Below, in pieces: positions 8,149-16,001 of a stretch of 64,000 nt of DNA. Source of the stretch: Anaerolineae bacterium (GTDB taxonomy: Bacteria; Chloroflexota; Anaerolineae; Aggregatilineales; Phototrophicaceae); assembly GCA_023382675.1 (NCBI GenBank), contig JAHDWN010000020.1:1-64000 (forward strand), written 5' to 3'. Each line of letters opens with the position of its first letter. Position 1 is the stretch's first letter. The position numbers were made by a program, and so were the translations under genes. The notes under the pieces are model-generated. The model was given only the letters and a program-made list of their open reading frames with translations. It did no database searches and was not told the DNA's origin.

Positions 8149-8361
8149 ATGCAATTCCCCTTTGTCATCGCGCATGGCGGGCTGGGCAACTTTGACGAAT
8201 TGATCTTCGTCGGCATTGGCGTCGTCTTTCTGGCGCTGATGGCGTTTAGCTGGATCCGCAGCCGCAACGCCGAGCCGGTGGAGGACGAACTGAACGTAAA
8301 GACTTCTACACATGACACTGCAACCTCGCCGGATGCTGCTGACCGCTTCCGTCTGGAGTAA
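8149..8361 (+). CDS. Small single-helix membrane protein
   Basis: 70 residues from the ATG at 8149, chosen because AGGAAG (8134-8139) sits 9 bases before it; an upstream GTG at 8125 would add 8 residues but has no site. One hydrophobic helix (FVGIGVVFLALMAFSWI, about residues 22-38) is followed by a charged tail of about 30 residues. The 3' end overlaps the start of the CopC/CopD gene by about 50 bases in another frame, which suggests translational coupling. Small helix proteins next to CopC/CopD are plausible accessory subunits, but I do not recognise a family. The last ~15 codons could be fortuitous. Confidence 0.6.
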   Translation: MQFPFVIAHGGLGNFDELIFVGIGVVFLALMAFSWIRSRNAEPVEDELNVKTSTHDTATSPDAADRFRLE

Positions 8362-10558
8362 ACGCTTTCTCTCACGCGCCCTTCCGGCACTTATCTTGCT
8401 GTTGTTCGTCGGGCTGCCGCTCGCCGGGGCGCATGGCTACCTGATTCGCGCAATCCCGGAAGATCGCTCAGTCTTGGAGCGCTCACCCGCGCGCGTGCAG
8501 TATTGGTTCAGCGAAGCGCTCGAACCTGATTTCAGCACTATCACGGTGCGTGATACGTCAGGGACGGTCGTGGCCGAGGGCGGCGTCTCGGAAAATGACG
8601 ACAAGCTGATGACCGCGCGCCTGCCGGGCAGTCTACCGGATGGTGCGTACATCGTCGATCTGCGGCTGGCGTTTGCCAGCGACGGGCACGTCATCTTTGA
8701 AAGCCGCACGTTCTTCGTCGGCGAAGCGGTTGCTGGTGTCGGCGGTGTGACGAGCAGCGATCAGGCGGTCACGCTCGAAGTCGTCTGGCGCGCGCTGCTG
8801 CTGACTTCAACACTCTTGCTGATGGGTGTCTTCTCGCTGTATGCGCTGGTGCTTGTGCCTGCCTGGGGCAGTGATGCGCATCCAGCGGGCGGGCTGCCGC
8901 CGCGCGTGATGAACCGGCTATATGTGCTGGCCTTTACCGGACTGGTGCTGGCAGTTATTGCCAACGTAATCGCGCTCATCCAGCAGACGATGGTGCTCTT
9001 TGGTGTCGATGCCGGACGGGCGATCAGCGAGGGGCTGTGGAGCGTGGTGCGCATTGGCACCCGTTTCGGCGATACCTGGAACGTGCGGATGCTGCTGCTG
9101 GCGCTCATCGCCGTTTTCCTGGGCGCGGGATGGTATTGGCGGCGCACGCAGCCGAGCTTGATGCGCCCATTCTGGGTTGCGTCCGTCTGGGCGATGGCGC
9201 TCGTGTTGTTTACCTGGAGCATTGCCGCCCACGCCGCCGGATCACTGGCGCTGCCCTGGCTGGCGATTCTAAGCGATTGGTTACACGGGGCGGCTGCCGG
9301 TATCTGGGCTGGCGGTGTGATTGCGCTCGCGCTGGTGCTGCCTGTCGCGCTGAAACCCTACACGCGGGACGCACGGCGGCAGGCGCTGCTGGCGGTGCTG
9401 CGTCGCTTCTCTGGCGTTGCCATCGCTGCCATGGCCGTCGTCATCGCCACCGGTATCTACAACGCGACCAACTGGTTCACCGAAGCTAACGATGTGGCGA
9501 CCTCCTACGGCGGTACGCTGGCTTTCAAGCTGCTGCTGGTGGCGGCGCTGCTGGCAGTTGGCGCGGCGCATCACATCGCACTGCGTCCAGAGCGTTATGT
9601 ACGCTGGAGCGCCCTGATCGACCGCGTGCGAACTTTTCTACCGACACTGCGCCTGGAAGCGCTGATCGCCGTTCTTGTGATTGTCTTGGCAGCCTGGGTA
9701 GCGGCGACACCCGTGCCACAGCCGACACTGCCGCCTCAGACTGAGACGCCCGGCGGCACGCAAACCGTGGAGACGCTGTCAGTGACGTTGGCAATCACCC
9801 CCGGCGGCCCCGGCGCGAATACCTACGATGTCCAGGTCATACGCGGCGGCCAGCTCGTCAGCGATGCAGATGTGCGGGTGCAGTTGGTCAATCCGACACT
9901 GGCGCGGCGCGGTGATCGTCACGTGGCTGAAGACACCGGTGACGGATTGTATGTCGCTGCTGGCACAGACATCACCCAGGCCGGCGCCTGGCAGGTGCTG
10001 GTCGATGTCAGCGAAGGTCAGAAAAGCACACGCGCTGCTTTTCCAGTTACTATCCGCGAAGATGCGGCGGTCATCTTTTCCCGCGCGCCGAGCTTCCTGC
10101 AAATCGTAGCGCTGGTTGCGGTACTGGCGGCGGTCGGGGTTGCACTCTCGCCGTCGCTCCGTCGCTTCGTGAGCTGGCTCAATCCGCGCCCGCTCAGTCT
10201 GTTGGTAGCGGCGCTGGCGACCCTTGGGTTGGTCGCCGCCATCGTCCTGGCCGTCTGGTTGAGCGATCTCTCCAATCGCCAGACAGAAGCGGAGTTGTAT
10301 CCACTGCCGACTCTCGTCAATCCGGCGCTGCCGGATGCCGATTCACTGGCGCGTGGGGCGGTGCTGGCCGAGATGGCTTGTGGCTGGTCGAGGGACAACC
10401 GCGATCTGGGCGAGTTGGCTGAACGGTTAGTGCGCCTGCGCGACGAGGAATTGTACGCTTTCACGCTGGAAGGCTGGCGCAGCCTGCCGCCGTGTGGGGA
10501 TGTCAGCGACACCCAACGTTGGGACATCGTCAATTATTTGCGTACACTAGGCGAGTGA
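8312..10558 (+). CDS. CopC-CopD copper resistance fusion with FixH-like and degenerate cytochrome c tail
   Basis: 748 residues. A signal sequence ends near LPLAGA; the mature protein would start with His41. Residues 41-140 form a CopC domain: His41 and the D124-G-H126 motif match the Cu(II) site. About eight membrane helices follow (150-480), a CopD-type domain for moving copper across the membrane. Residues 495-600 form a beta-rich FixH/YtkA-like periplasmic domain, then come two helices. The last ~85 residues look like a cytochrome c fold (ending WDIVNYLRTLGE), but the CxxCH heme motif is replaced by ACGWSRDNR, so heme cannot attach. The start could also be the ATG at 8333. Role: copper binding and uptake or export, inferred from the family. 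Confidence 0.85.
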   Translation: MTLQPRRMLLTASVWSKRFLSRALPALILLLFVGLPLAGAHGYLIRAIPEDRSVLERSPARVQYWFSEALEPDFSTITVRDTSGTVVAEGGVSENDDKLMTARLPGSLPDGAYIVDLRLAFASDGHVIFESRTFFVGEAVAGVGGVTSSDQAVTLEVVWRALLLTSTLLLMGVFSLYALVLVPAWGSDAHPAGGLPPRVMNRLYVLAFTGLVLAVIANVIALIQQTMVLFGVDAGRAISEGLWSVVRIGTRFGDTWNVRMLLLALIAVFLGAGWYWRRTQPSLMRPFWVASVWAMALVLFTWSIAAHAAGSLALPWLAILSDWLHGAAAGIWAGGVIALALVLPVALKPYTRDARRQALLAVLRRFSGVAIAAMAVVIATGIYNATNWFTEANDVATSYGGTLAFKLLLVAALLAVGAAHHIALRPERYVRWSALIDRVRTFLPTLRLEALIAVLVIVLAAWVAATPVPQPTLPPQTETPGGTQTVETLSVTLAITPGGPGANTYDVQVIRGGQLVSDADVRVQLVNPTLARRGDRHVAEDTGDGLYVAAGTDITQAGAWQVLVDVSEGQKSTRAAFPVTIREDAAVIFSRAPSFLQIVALVAVLAAVGVALSPSLRRFVSWLNPRPLSLLVAALATLGLVAAIVLAVWLSDLSNRQTEAELYPLPTLVNPALPDADSLARGAVLAEMACGWSRDNRDLGELAERLVRLRDEELYAFTLEGWRSLPPCGDVSDTQRWDIVNYLRTLGE

Positions 10559-10595
10559 CGACGTTCGAGTTTAGCCTGCTTGAAGGTGCAATTTT

Positions 10596-11123
10596 ATGCG
10601 ACGCATGTTGACACTGGCACTGTTATCACTGCCGATGATTGCCTGTGCGGTTGGCTTCACGCCGCCGACACCGGGCGCTTTGTACACGGAACAGCCACCC
10701 GGCGCAAATGGGGATGGCGAGCAGGCAGTCGTCACCAGTGTCATTGACGGCGATACCATCGACGTACGCATCGGCGCTTCAACCTATCGCGTACGCTACA
10801 TCGGCATCAATACGCCGGAACTGGATGAGCCTTGCTACCGCGAGGCCACAGACGCGAACGCAGCGTTTGTCTCTGGCAAGACCGTTACGCTGGTGAAAGA
10901 CGAGAGCAACACTGACCGCTATGGTCGGCTGCTGCGCTACATCTACGTAGACAACATCTTCGTCAACGAGCAGTTGATCTTGCAAGGCTACGCCGAGGTT
11001 GTTGTCTATCCTCCGGATACCCGCTATGCCGACTATTTCACTCGCCTGGAGCAAGAGGCGGCGCAGTTCGAACGGGGTTGCCACCCGACGGGGATTTTTG
11101 ACGACGGTTCCTATACGCGCTGA
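10596..11123 (+). CDS. Thermonuclease-family (SNase) lipoprotein
   Basis: 175 residues. The N-terminus is a lipoprotein signal with lipobox MIAC (Cys17), so the protein should be anchored outside the cytoplasmic membrane. The staphylococcal-nuclease domain starts at about residue 45. It has the calcium and catalytic region VIDGDTIDV, the RYIGINTPE strand with its Arg and Glu, and the second arginine region DRYGRLLRYIYVD. Such enzymes cut extracellular DNA or RNA with Ca2+. The 3' end overlaps the convergent VanZ-like gene by 86 bases. The upstream CopCD gene ends 37 bases before it on the same strand. Confidence 0.88.
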   Translation: MRRMLTLALLSLPMIACAVGFTPPTPGALYTEQPPGANGDGEQAVVTSVIDGDTIDVRIGASTYRVRYIGINTPELDEPCYREATDANAAFVSGKTVTLVKDESNTDRYGRLLRYIYVDNIFVNEQLILQGYAEVVVYPPDTRYADYFTRLEQEAAQFERGCHPTGIFDDGSYTR

Positions 11124-11529
11124 TTGCCCAGGCGGTGAGTAGAATGGCTGTGATGTTTGTCGCCGCATCGATGACCGAGACGCTGCGGTGGATCGAAAAC
11201 GTCTGTGCCAGCTCCGTGACGATGCCGAACACCAGGCAGAAGCGAACTGAGAAGCGCAGCGCGCGTTCGGACGACAAGATCGGCAGCAGCGCCCACCACC
11301 AGATGAAGGTCAGCAGGGTGAATACGCTCAGATGCCCCGTGGTGAGCAGAATTTCCCGGCGCAGTGAGGGTGGGCCGGGCGGGGCGGGCGGGCCGATCAG
11401 TGGCTCGCTGCTGGATTGCAGCAGCAGGATCGAGACAAATACGGTGTAGACGAGCGCCAGCACATAGCGCCAGTAACGCCCAAAAATCACGGCCACTCGC
11501 GTGGAGTCTGTCTGTAAATGTGATGTCAT
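11038..11529 (-). CDS. VanZ-like family membrane protein
   Basis: 163 residues with about four membrane helices: residues 20-37, a GHLSVFTLLTFIWWWALL helix, a helix ending GIVTELAQTF, and AATNITAILLTAWAI. The TELAQTF ... R..S..D...N pattern is typical of VanZ-like proteins, named for teicoplanin resistance but mostly of unknown function. GGAGGA upstream supports the ATG at 11529. The last 86 bases are shared, antisense, with the nuclease gene, so the hydrophilic C-terminal tail is constrained by the other frame. Confidence 0.75.
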   Translation of the reverse strand: MTSHLQTDSTRVAVIFGRYWRYVLALVYTVFVSILLLQSSSEPLIGPPAPPGPPSLRREILLTTGHLSVFTLLTFIWWWALLPILSSERALRFSVRFCLVFGIVTELAQTFSIHRSVSVIDAATNITAILLTAWAISAYRNRRQKSPSGGNPVRTAPPLAPGE

Positions 11530-11613
11530 GACCTATCCTCCAACACCTGAAGGATAGGCCGTGATGCTGCTTTGCGCATGACGCTTTGCCTGCGGTAGCA
11601 TGACGAACGGCTG

Positions 11614-12324
11614 TTACGCGCGGCCATAGACCTCGAGGCTGGCGCCGTATAAAGCCCTGGCGTTTTCTGATGCCAGGAAGGTAATCGCGTTGGCAATGTC
11701 TTCAAGCGAAACCCACTTGCTAAAATCGGCTTTGGGCATGCTCTCCCGGTTGGCCGGGGTGTCAATCGTGCTCGGCAGTACGCCATTGACGTTGATGCCG
11801 CGATCTTTGAGTTCTGCTGCCATGCTCTGCATGATGCGCTGTGCGGCGGCTTTGCTCGCAGTGTAGGCGGCGGTGCGGGCAGAGCCGGACAGGCCGGAAC
11901 GCGCTAGCAAAAAGATGATCTTGCCCCCCACGGCATGATCGAGCATGTGCTGTGCTACGCGCCCGCCAACGAGATAAACAGGGCGGACATTGAGGTTGAA
12001 CATGCGATCCCAGAGTTCTTGCGGTGTTTCGTGAACGGGATGCCCGGCAGCAAAACCCCCGACAGTGTGGACGAGAATGTCAATCTGGCCGAATTTTGCC
12101 TCTGCCTGCTGCACCATGGCATCCACAGCCTCGGCGTTCGTCACATCCACTGCTAGCGGCAGCGACTCGGGATACTGCTCGCGCAGGTCGGGCAAGCGTT
12201 TCTCGTTGTGATCGATCAACACGAGTTTTGCGCCCGCTTGCGCGAAACGCTGTGCCACCGCCTGGCCGACATTGCCGCTTGCACCCGAGATAAGCACCAC
12301 TTGATTGCTGAATTCATCAGACAT
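11614..12324 (-). CDS. SDR family oxidoreductase
   Basis: 236 residues from the ATG at 12324, chosen over a longer frame because AGGAGGAG sits just upstream and the Rossmann motif then falls at the usual distance. Motifs: SGASGNVGQAVA for cofactor binding, NNAG replaced by HTVGG, a catalytic Ser in FLLARSG, YTASK for the Tyr-Lys pair, and GINVNGVLPSTIDT after it. It is a classical short-chain reductase of unknown substrate. The J-domain gene ends 25 bases upstream on the same strand, so they probably share a transcript. Confidence 0.88.
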   Translation of the reverse strand: MSDEFSNQVVLISGASGNVGQAVAQRFAQAGAKLVLIDHNEKRLPDLREQYPESLPLAVDVTNAEAVDAMVQQAEAKFGQIDILVHTVGGFAAGHPVHETPQELWDRMFNLNVRPVYLVGGRVAQHMLDHAVGGKIIFLLARSGLSGSARTAAYTASKAAAQRIMQSMAAELKDRGINVNGVLPSTIDTPANRESMPKADFSKWVSLEDIANAITFLASENARALYGASLEVYGRA

Positions 12325-12349
12325 GGCTACCGCTCCTCCTTGTGTATGG

Positions 12350-13087
12350 TCAATCCTGTTTCGTGCCGAGAATGGCCTGGTAGGCCTGATTGATGCGCTG
12401 CATTTGTTCGTGTGCTTCGGGGGATGGATTGAGATCCGGATGATACCGGCGAGCCAGCAGCCGGTAGGCACGTTTGATCGTCTCGCGGTCGTCGTCTGGC
12501 GCTACGCCGAGCAGGAGATAATACTCACTCAGTGCCGCCGAGAAGACTGCATGTGCATGGGGATCGTGGGCTTTCCCGTGAGCGCCGCCGAAGTCCGCGA
12601 CGAACCAGGTATCATTGAGTCCCTCGAGGTGTGTGCGTACCCTCCGGCAGGTCAATTCTTGAAAACGCACCGTCGTGCCATACTCGATGCGGCGTAGTTG
12701 AGATTCACCGCGAAAGTAGACCGGAAAGATGAAACTCTCCGAGTCCATCTGATCATAGGCGTAGATACAGTTATCGTAGAGAGTGTAGAGTGCCTCCATC
12801 CAATCGTCTGCCCGATAGACCTGCCCTTCTCGCGGTAGCATCATATCGCTCCAGAGCAAAAACAGCGTGTAAATGTCTTTGACGCCATTGTCGCGCAGTG
12901 TCTTGCGGATTTCGTACAATGGGAGTGCGCTGTCGATGAAATGCAGGCTGACGTGTTGCCCGCCAGGGGTAGCGAACAGGACGATGTCGCCGCCGTTGTG
13001 CAGAATGCGATCCACTACGCCGTGATCGAAGAGGGCATTGACGGCAAATGCGCTGGCAAATGCAGTTTCATAACGATATGAACCCAC
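12350..13087 (-). CDS. J-domain protein with an unrecognised N-terminal domain
   Basis: 245 residues. The last ~55 form a J domain (YYLLLGVAPDDDRETIKRAY, then RRYHPDLNP with the essential HPD), which stimulates the ATPase of DnaK-type Hsp70 chaperones. It is at the C-terminus instead of the usual N-terminus, and the Gly/Phe and zinc regions of DnaJ are missing. The first ~180 residues have no membrane helix and match no family I know; they are rich in aromatic and acidic residues. They probably select the client. The gene heads a two-gene unit with the SDR. Confidence 0.8.
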   Translation of the reverse strand: MGSYRYETAFASAFAVNALFDHGVVDRILHNGGDIVLFATPGGQHVSLHFIDSALPLYEIRKTLRDNGVKDIYTLFLLWSDMMLPREGQVYRADDWMEALYTLYDNCIYAYDQMDSESFIFPVYFRGESQLRRIEYGTTVRFQELTCRRVRTHLEGLNDTWFVADFGGAHGKAHDPHAHAVFSAALSEYYLLLGVAPDDDRETIKRAYRLLARRYHPDLNPSPEAHEQMQRINQAYQAILGTKQD

Positions 13088-13237
13088 GACGATCTCCTGT
13101 TATACTCAACGGCGCTGCAATCATACCGCATCTGCGGACGTGAAAACGCAGCCCGGGATAGAAATGGTGTCTTCGTTGCTGGTAATATATGCACGCTCAG
13201 TAATTATGGTCTGCGCAAAGGCCTTGGAGTCTTGGGT

Positions 13238-14245
13238 ATGAAAACCGCCTGGATACGTAAATCTGGGGCTGTGGTAGTTTTAGCTATCGCCGCCATGGGG
13301 TTACTCATCGGCAACGTTCATGTGGCAGCGGCACAGGGAGATGTGGGTGCTTGCCGGTATGTTAATCCCGATGGCTCAGTGAGCGGTGAGGTTTATGTCT
13401 CACTTGATGAGTGCGCTCAGGCCGTGCTGGATGAAACGCTGCGCATCGGCCTGTCACAGGGCTATGGCCTGTTCGATGATTACGCACTGCGGACAGAATC
13501 GAATGGCGATGTTTATGCTGCCTCGACGTCATCCGTTCGTAGTGTGAACGATTTGGAGTGGCAGTACCTGGGCAATCTCTATTCGGATCAACAAGCCGCG
13601 CCGCAGAAGCAGGCACCAACCACTACTCAAAGTAACCAGCCGCCTGCTGAGACTTCGCAGGGAGCTGAGCCGCGTGGCGTTGTTCCTACCTCACTGGAAC
13701 AAATCTTCAATATCGCTGCCGAAGACATCAACGACTTTTGGATAGAGGCTTTCCAGCAGTACGGCTATCAATATACACAGCCAAGCATCCGGCTGTTCGA
13801 TCAGTCTCGTATTTCGACCGGCTGTGGGGTTGCGCCGCGTGAAGTGGGGCCGTTCTACTGCAACGTCGATCATACGATGTATTATCCCCTCTGGTTCATG
13901 GATCAACAGTGGCGGACGTATGGCGATTATGCCGTCGTGACCATCATCGCTCACGAATGGGGACACTCGATTCAGAATCTGCTCGGCGTGTTGGACAACG
14001 GCGATTACACCATCCAAACAGAATTGCAGGCTGACTGCTTCGCCGGTGCGTACACGAACTACGCCAACACGCGCAGCACGAAGATCCGTTTGGATCAGAG
14101 TGACATCGAAGAAGGCGCAAATGCGCTGTTCCATGCGGGCGATCCTTATGGGACGGAATGGTGGGACCCTCAGGCGCATGGCAATGGCGACCAGCGCTAT
14201 CAGGCCTATTCCGATGGATTCACCAAGGGCTTAAGCGACTGCTAG
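13238..14245 (+). CDS. Secreted neutral zinc metallopeptidase (YpfJ-like)
   Basis: 335 residues. GGAG at 13226-13229 supports the ATG at 13238. A signal peptide with core VVVLAIAAMGLLIG ends near VHVAAAQG. A low-complexity Gln/Thr/Pro linker leads to the peptidase domain, with zinc motif HEWGH at residues 239-243 and the third ligand region ELQADCFAGAY from residue 262. The GCGVAPREVGPFYC block matches the conserved start of this family. The predicted product is an extracellular or membrane-adjacent protease; its substrate is unknown. The last ~60 residues include the end pattern QRYQAYSDGF typical of the family. Confidence 0.88.
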   Translation: MKTAWIRKSGAVVVLAIAAMGLLIGNVHVAAAQGDVGACRYVNPDGSVSGEVYVSLDECAQAVLDETLRIGLSQGYGLFDDYALRTESNGDVYAASTSSVRSVNDLEWQYLGNLYSDQQAAPQKQAPTTTQSNQPPAETSQGAEPRGVVPTSLEQIFNIAAEDINDFWIEAFQQYGYQYTQPSIRLFDQSRISTGCGVAPREVGPFYCNVDHTMYYPLWFMDQQWRTYGDYAVVTIIAHEWGHSIQNLLGVLDNGDYTIQTELQADCFAGAYTNYANTRSTKIRLDQSDIEEGANALFHAGDPYGTEWWDPQAHGNGDQRYQAYSDGFTKGLSDC

Positions 14246-14269
14246 GCTGACCGAGACTGAAGGCGCACG

Positions 14270-15865
14270 ATGCAGCTTTTCTTCAACGGCGTGATTCACA
14301 GCGTCGATCCAGCGTATCCGCACCCGGAGGCGCTGCTGATCGGCGACGATGGCCGCATTGTGGCGGTTGGCGCGCTGGATGATCTGGCTGCGCGTGCGCC
14401 CGCTGCCCGCCGGATCGACCTGGGCGGGCAGACGCTAATCCCTGGCTTCAACGATGCGCACGTGCATATCTGGAAGCTGGGGCTGCTGCTGACCGTGCAG
14501 GTCGATGCGCGCAAGGCGGTCGCGCCTGACATTCCGAGCATCGTCGGCAAGTTCCGCGCGCGCGCCGAGGCTGCGTCGCCGGAAACCTGGCTGGTCGGGC
14601 GCGGGTATAACGAGGCAGAACTGCCGGAGCGCCGCCACCTGACGCGCCAGGATCTGGACGCTGCCAGCGTTACCCATCCGCTCGCGCTCACGCGCACCTG
14701 CGGGCACATGATCGTCGCCAACAGCCGGGCGCTGGAGATCGCCGGCATCACGCGCGAAACGCCCGATCCGCCGGGTGGGACAATCGTGCGCGATGCGCAG
14801 GGCGAGCCGACCGGCTTGCTGCAGGAGACAGCGCAGGGATTGCTTACACGCGTGATCCCGCTCGACGACGACCACGTCATGGCCGATGCCATCCGCGCCG
14901 CCCTGGATCATCAGCTTGCGCTTGGCATAACCAGCGCGACCGATCCGCTGCTGACGTCATTTCATTTGCGCGTCTACCACCAGCTAGAGGCAGCGGGCGA
15001 TCTCCACGTGCGCATCAACGGCCTGCCGATCCGTCGCCCCGACGGCGGGACGGAAACGCTGCCGCTGCCTGAACGCTACGTCAGCGATACACTGCGTATT
15101 GACTGCGTAAAATTCTTCGCCGATGGCGGGTTGAGTGGCGCGACGGCGGCCATCAGCCAGCCCTATAAGGTGACGGGGCAGACGGGCGTCTTGCGCTTTG
15201 GGACGGAAGAACTGACCGCCTTGATGTGGGAGGCACATGCGGCGGGCTTTCGCATTGCGACGCACGCTATTGGCGATGTGACTCTGGAACAGGTGATCGG
15301 GGTTTATGAGACATTGCACCGGCAGATGCCCATTCATCCTGAGCGCGGATGGATGCGCCACCGGATCGAACATCTGGGGCTGCCGAGCGCGGAGCATCTG
15401 GCGCGCTGCCGGGCCATGCACGTGATCGCCGTGCCGCAGACGATCTTTCTCTATGCGTTGGGGAAGACATTCCGCACTTATCTGCCGGATGATTACTATG
15501 CTCGCTGCTATCCCGTCCGCGCCATGATCGACGCCGGCTTGACGGTCGCTCTCAGCTCTGATGCGCCAGTCGTCCCTGACGACAATCCACTGCTCGGCAT
15601 GAAAGCAGCGCTTGATCGTCAAGATGCCAATGACGACCCCATCGCGCCGGAACAGGCGATTTCGGCGTTCGAGGCGTTGTATGCCTACACGATGGGTGGC
15701 GCTATCGCCAGCGGGGATGCGGATAATCGTGGCAGCCTGTCGCCCGGCAAGTGGGCGGATATGACAGTGCTGAGCCGCGATCCGCTCCACACGCCTCCCG
15801 ATGAACTTCCCGATATCACGGTCAATCAGACGTGGATCGGCGGCGAACTGCGCTACGAAGCGTAA
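14270..15865 (+). CDS. YtcJ-like amidohydrolase family protein
   Basis: 531 residues in the amidohydrolase superfamily, amidohydrolase_3 branch. A small beta domain brackets a TIM barrel. Metal and catalytic positions are visible: FNDAHVHIW early, a carboxy-side FFADGGLSGATAA, ATHAIGD, RIEHLGLP, and SSDAPVVPDDNPLLGM near the end. The last ~40 residues (GSLSPGKWADMTVLSRDP) return to the beta domain. These enzymes hydrolyse C-N bonds in small molecules, and the substrate cannot be read from the sequence. It follows the zinc peptidase by 24 bases and may be co-transcribed. Confidence 0.88.
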   Translation: MQLFFNGVIHSVDPAYPHPEALLIGDDGRIVAVGALDDLAARAPAARRIDLGGQTLIPGFNDAHVHIWKLGLLLTVQVDARKAVAPDIPSIVGKFRARAEAASPETWLVGRGYNEAELPERRHLTRQDLDAASVTHPLALTRTCGHMIVANSRALEIAGITRETPDPPGGTIVRDAQGEPTGLLQETAQGLLTRVIPLDDDHVMADAIRAALDHQLALGITSATDPLLTSFHLRVYHQLEAAGDLHVRINGLPIRRPDGGTETLPLPERYVSDTLRIDCVKFFADGGLSGATAAISQPYKVTGQTGVLRFGTEELTALMWEAHAAGFRIATHAIGDVTLEQVIGVYETLHRQMPIHPERGWMRHRIEHLGLPSAEHLARCRAMHVIAVPQTIFLYALGKTFRTYLPDDYYARCYPVRAMIDAGLTVALSSDAPVVPDDNPLLGMKAALDRQDANDDPIAPEQAISAFEALYAYTMGGAIASGDADNRGSLSPGKWADMTVLSRDPLHTPPDELPDITVNQTWIGGELRYEA

Positions 15866-15915
15866 ACGAACGTAATTCCGGGCGGCGCGGCGCTTGTTTT
15901 CGATGTGCTGTTCGC

Positions 15916-15943
15916 TTGCGTTCTGGATCATATTCCCTATAAT
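15916..15943 (+). promoter_or_regulatory. Promoter of the polyamine operon
   Basis: TTGCGT (15916-15921) and a perfect TATAAT (15938-15943) are 16 bases apart, about 60 bases before the homospermidine synthase start. Confidence 0.7.
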
Positions 15944-16001
15944 GCGCATCGCTTAGTTTCAAATTTGGCTACATCTTATGAAAGGATGGGTATAGGGCAA
16001 A

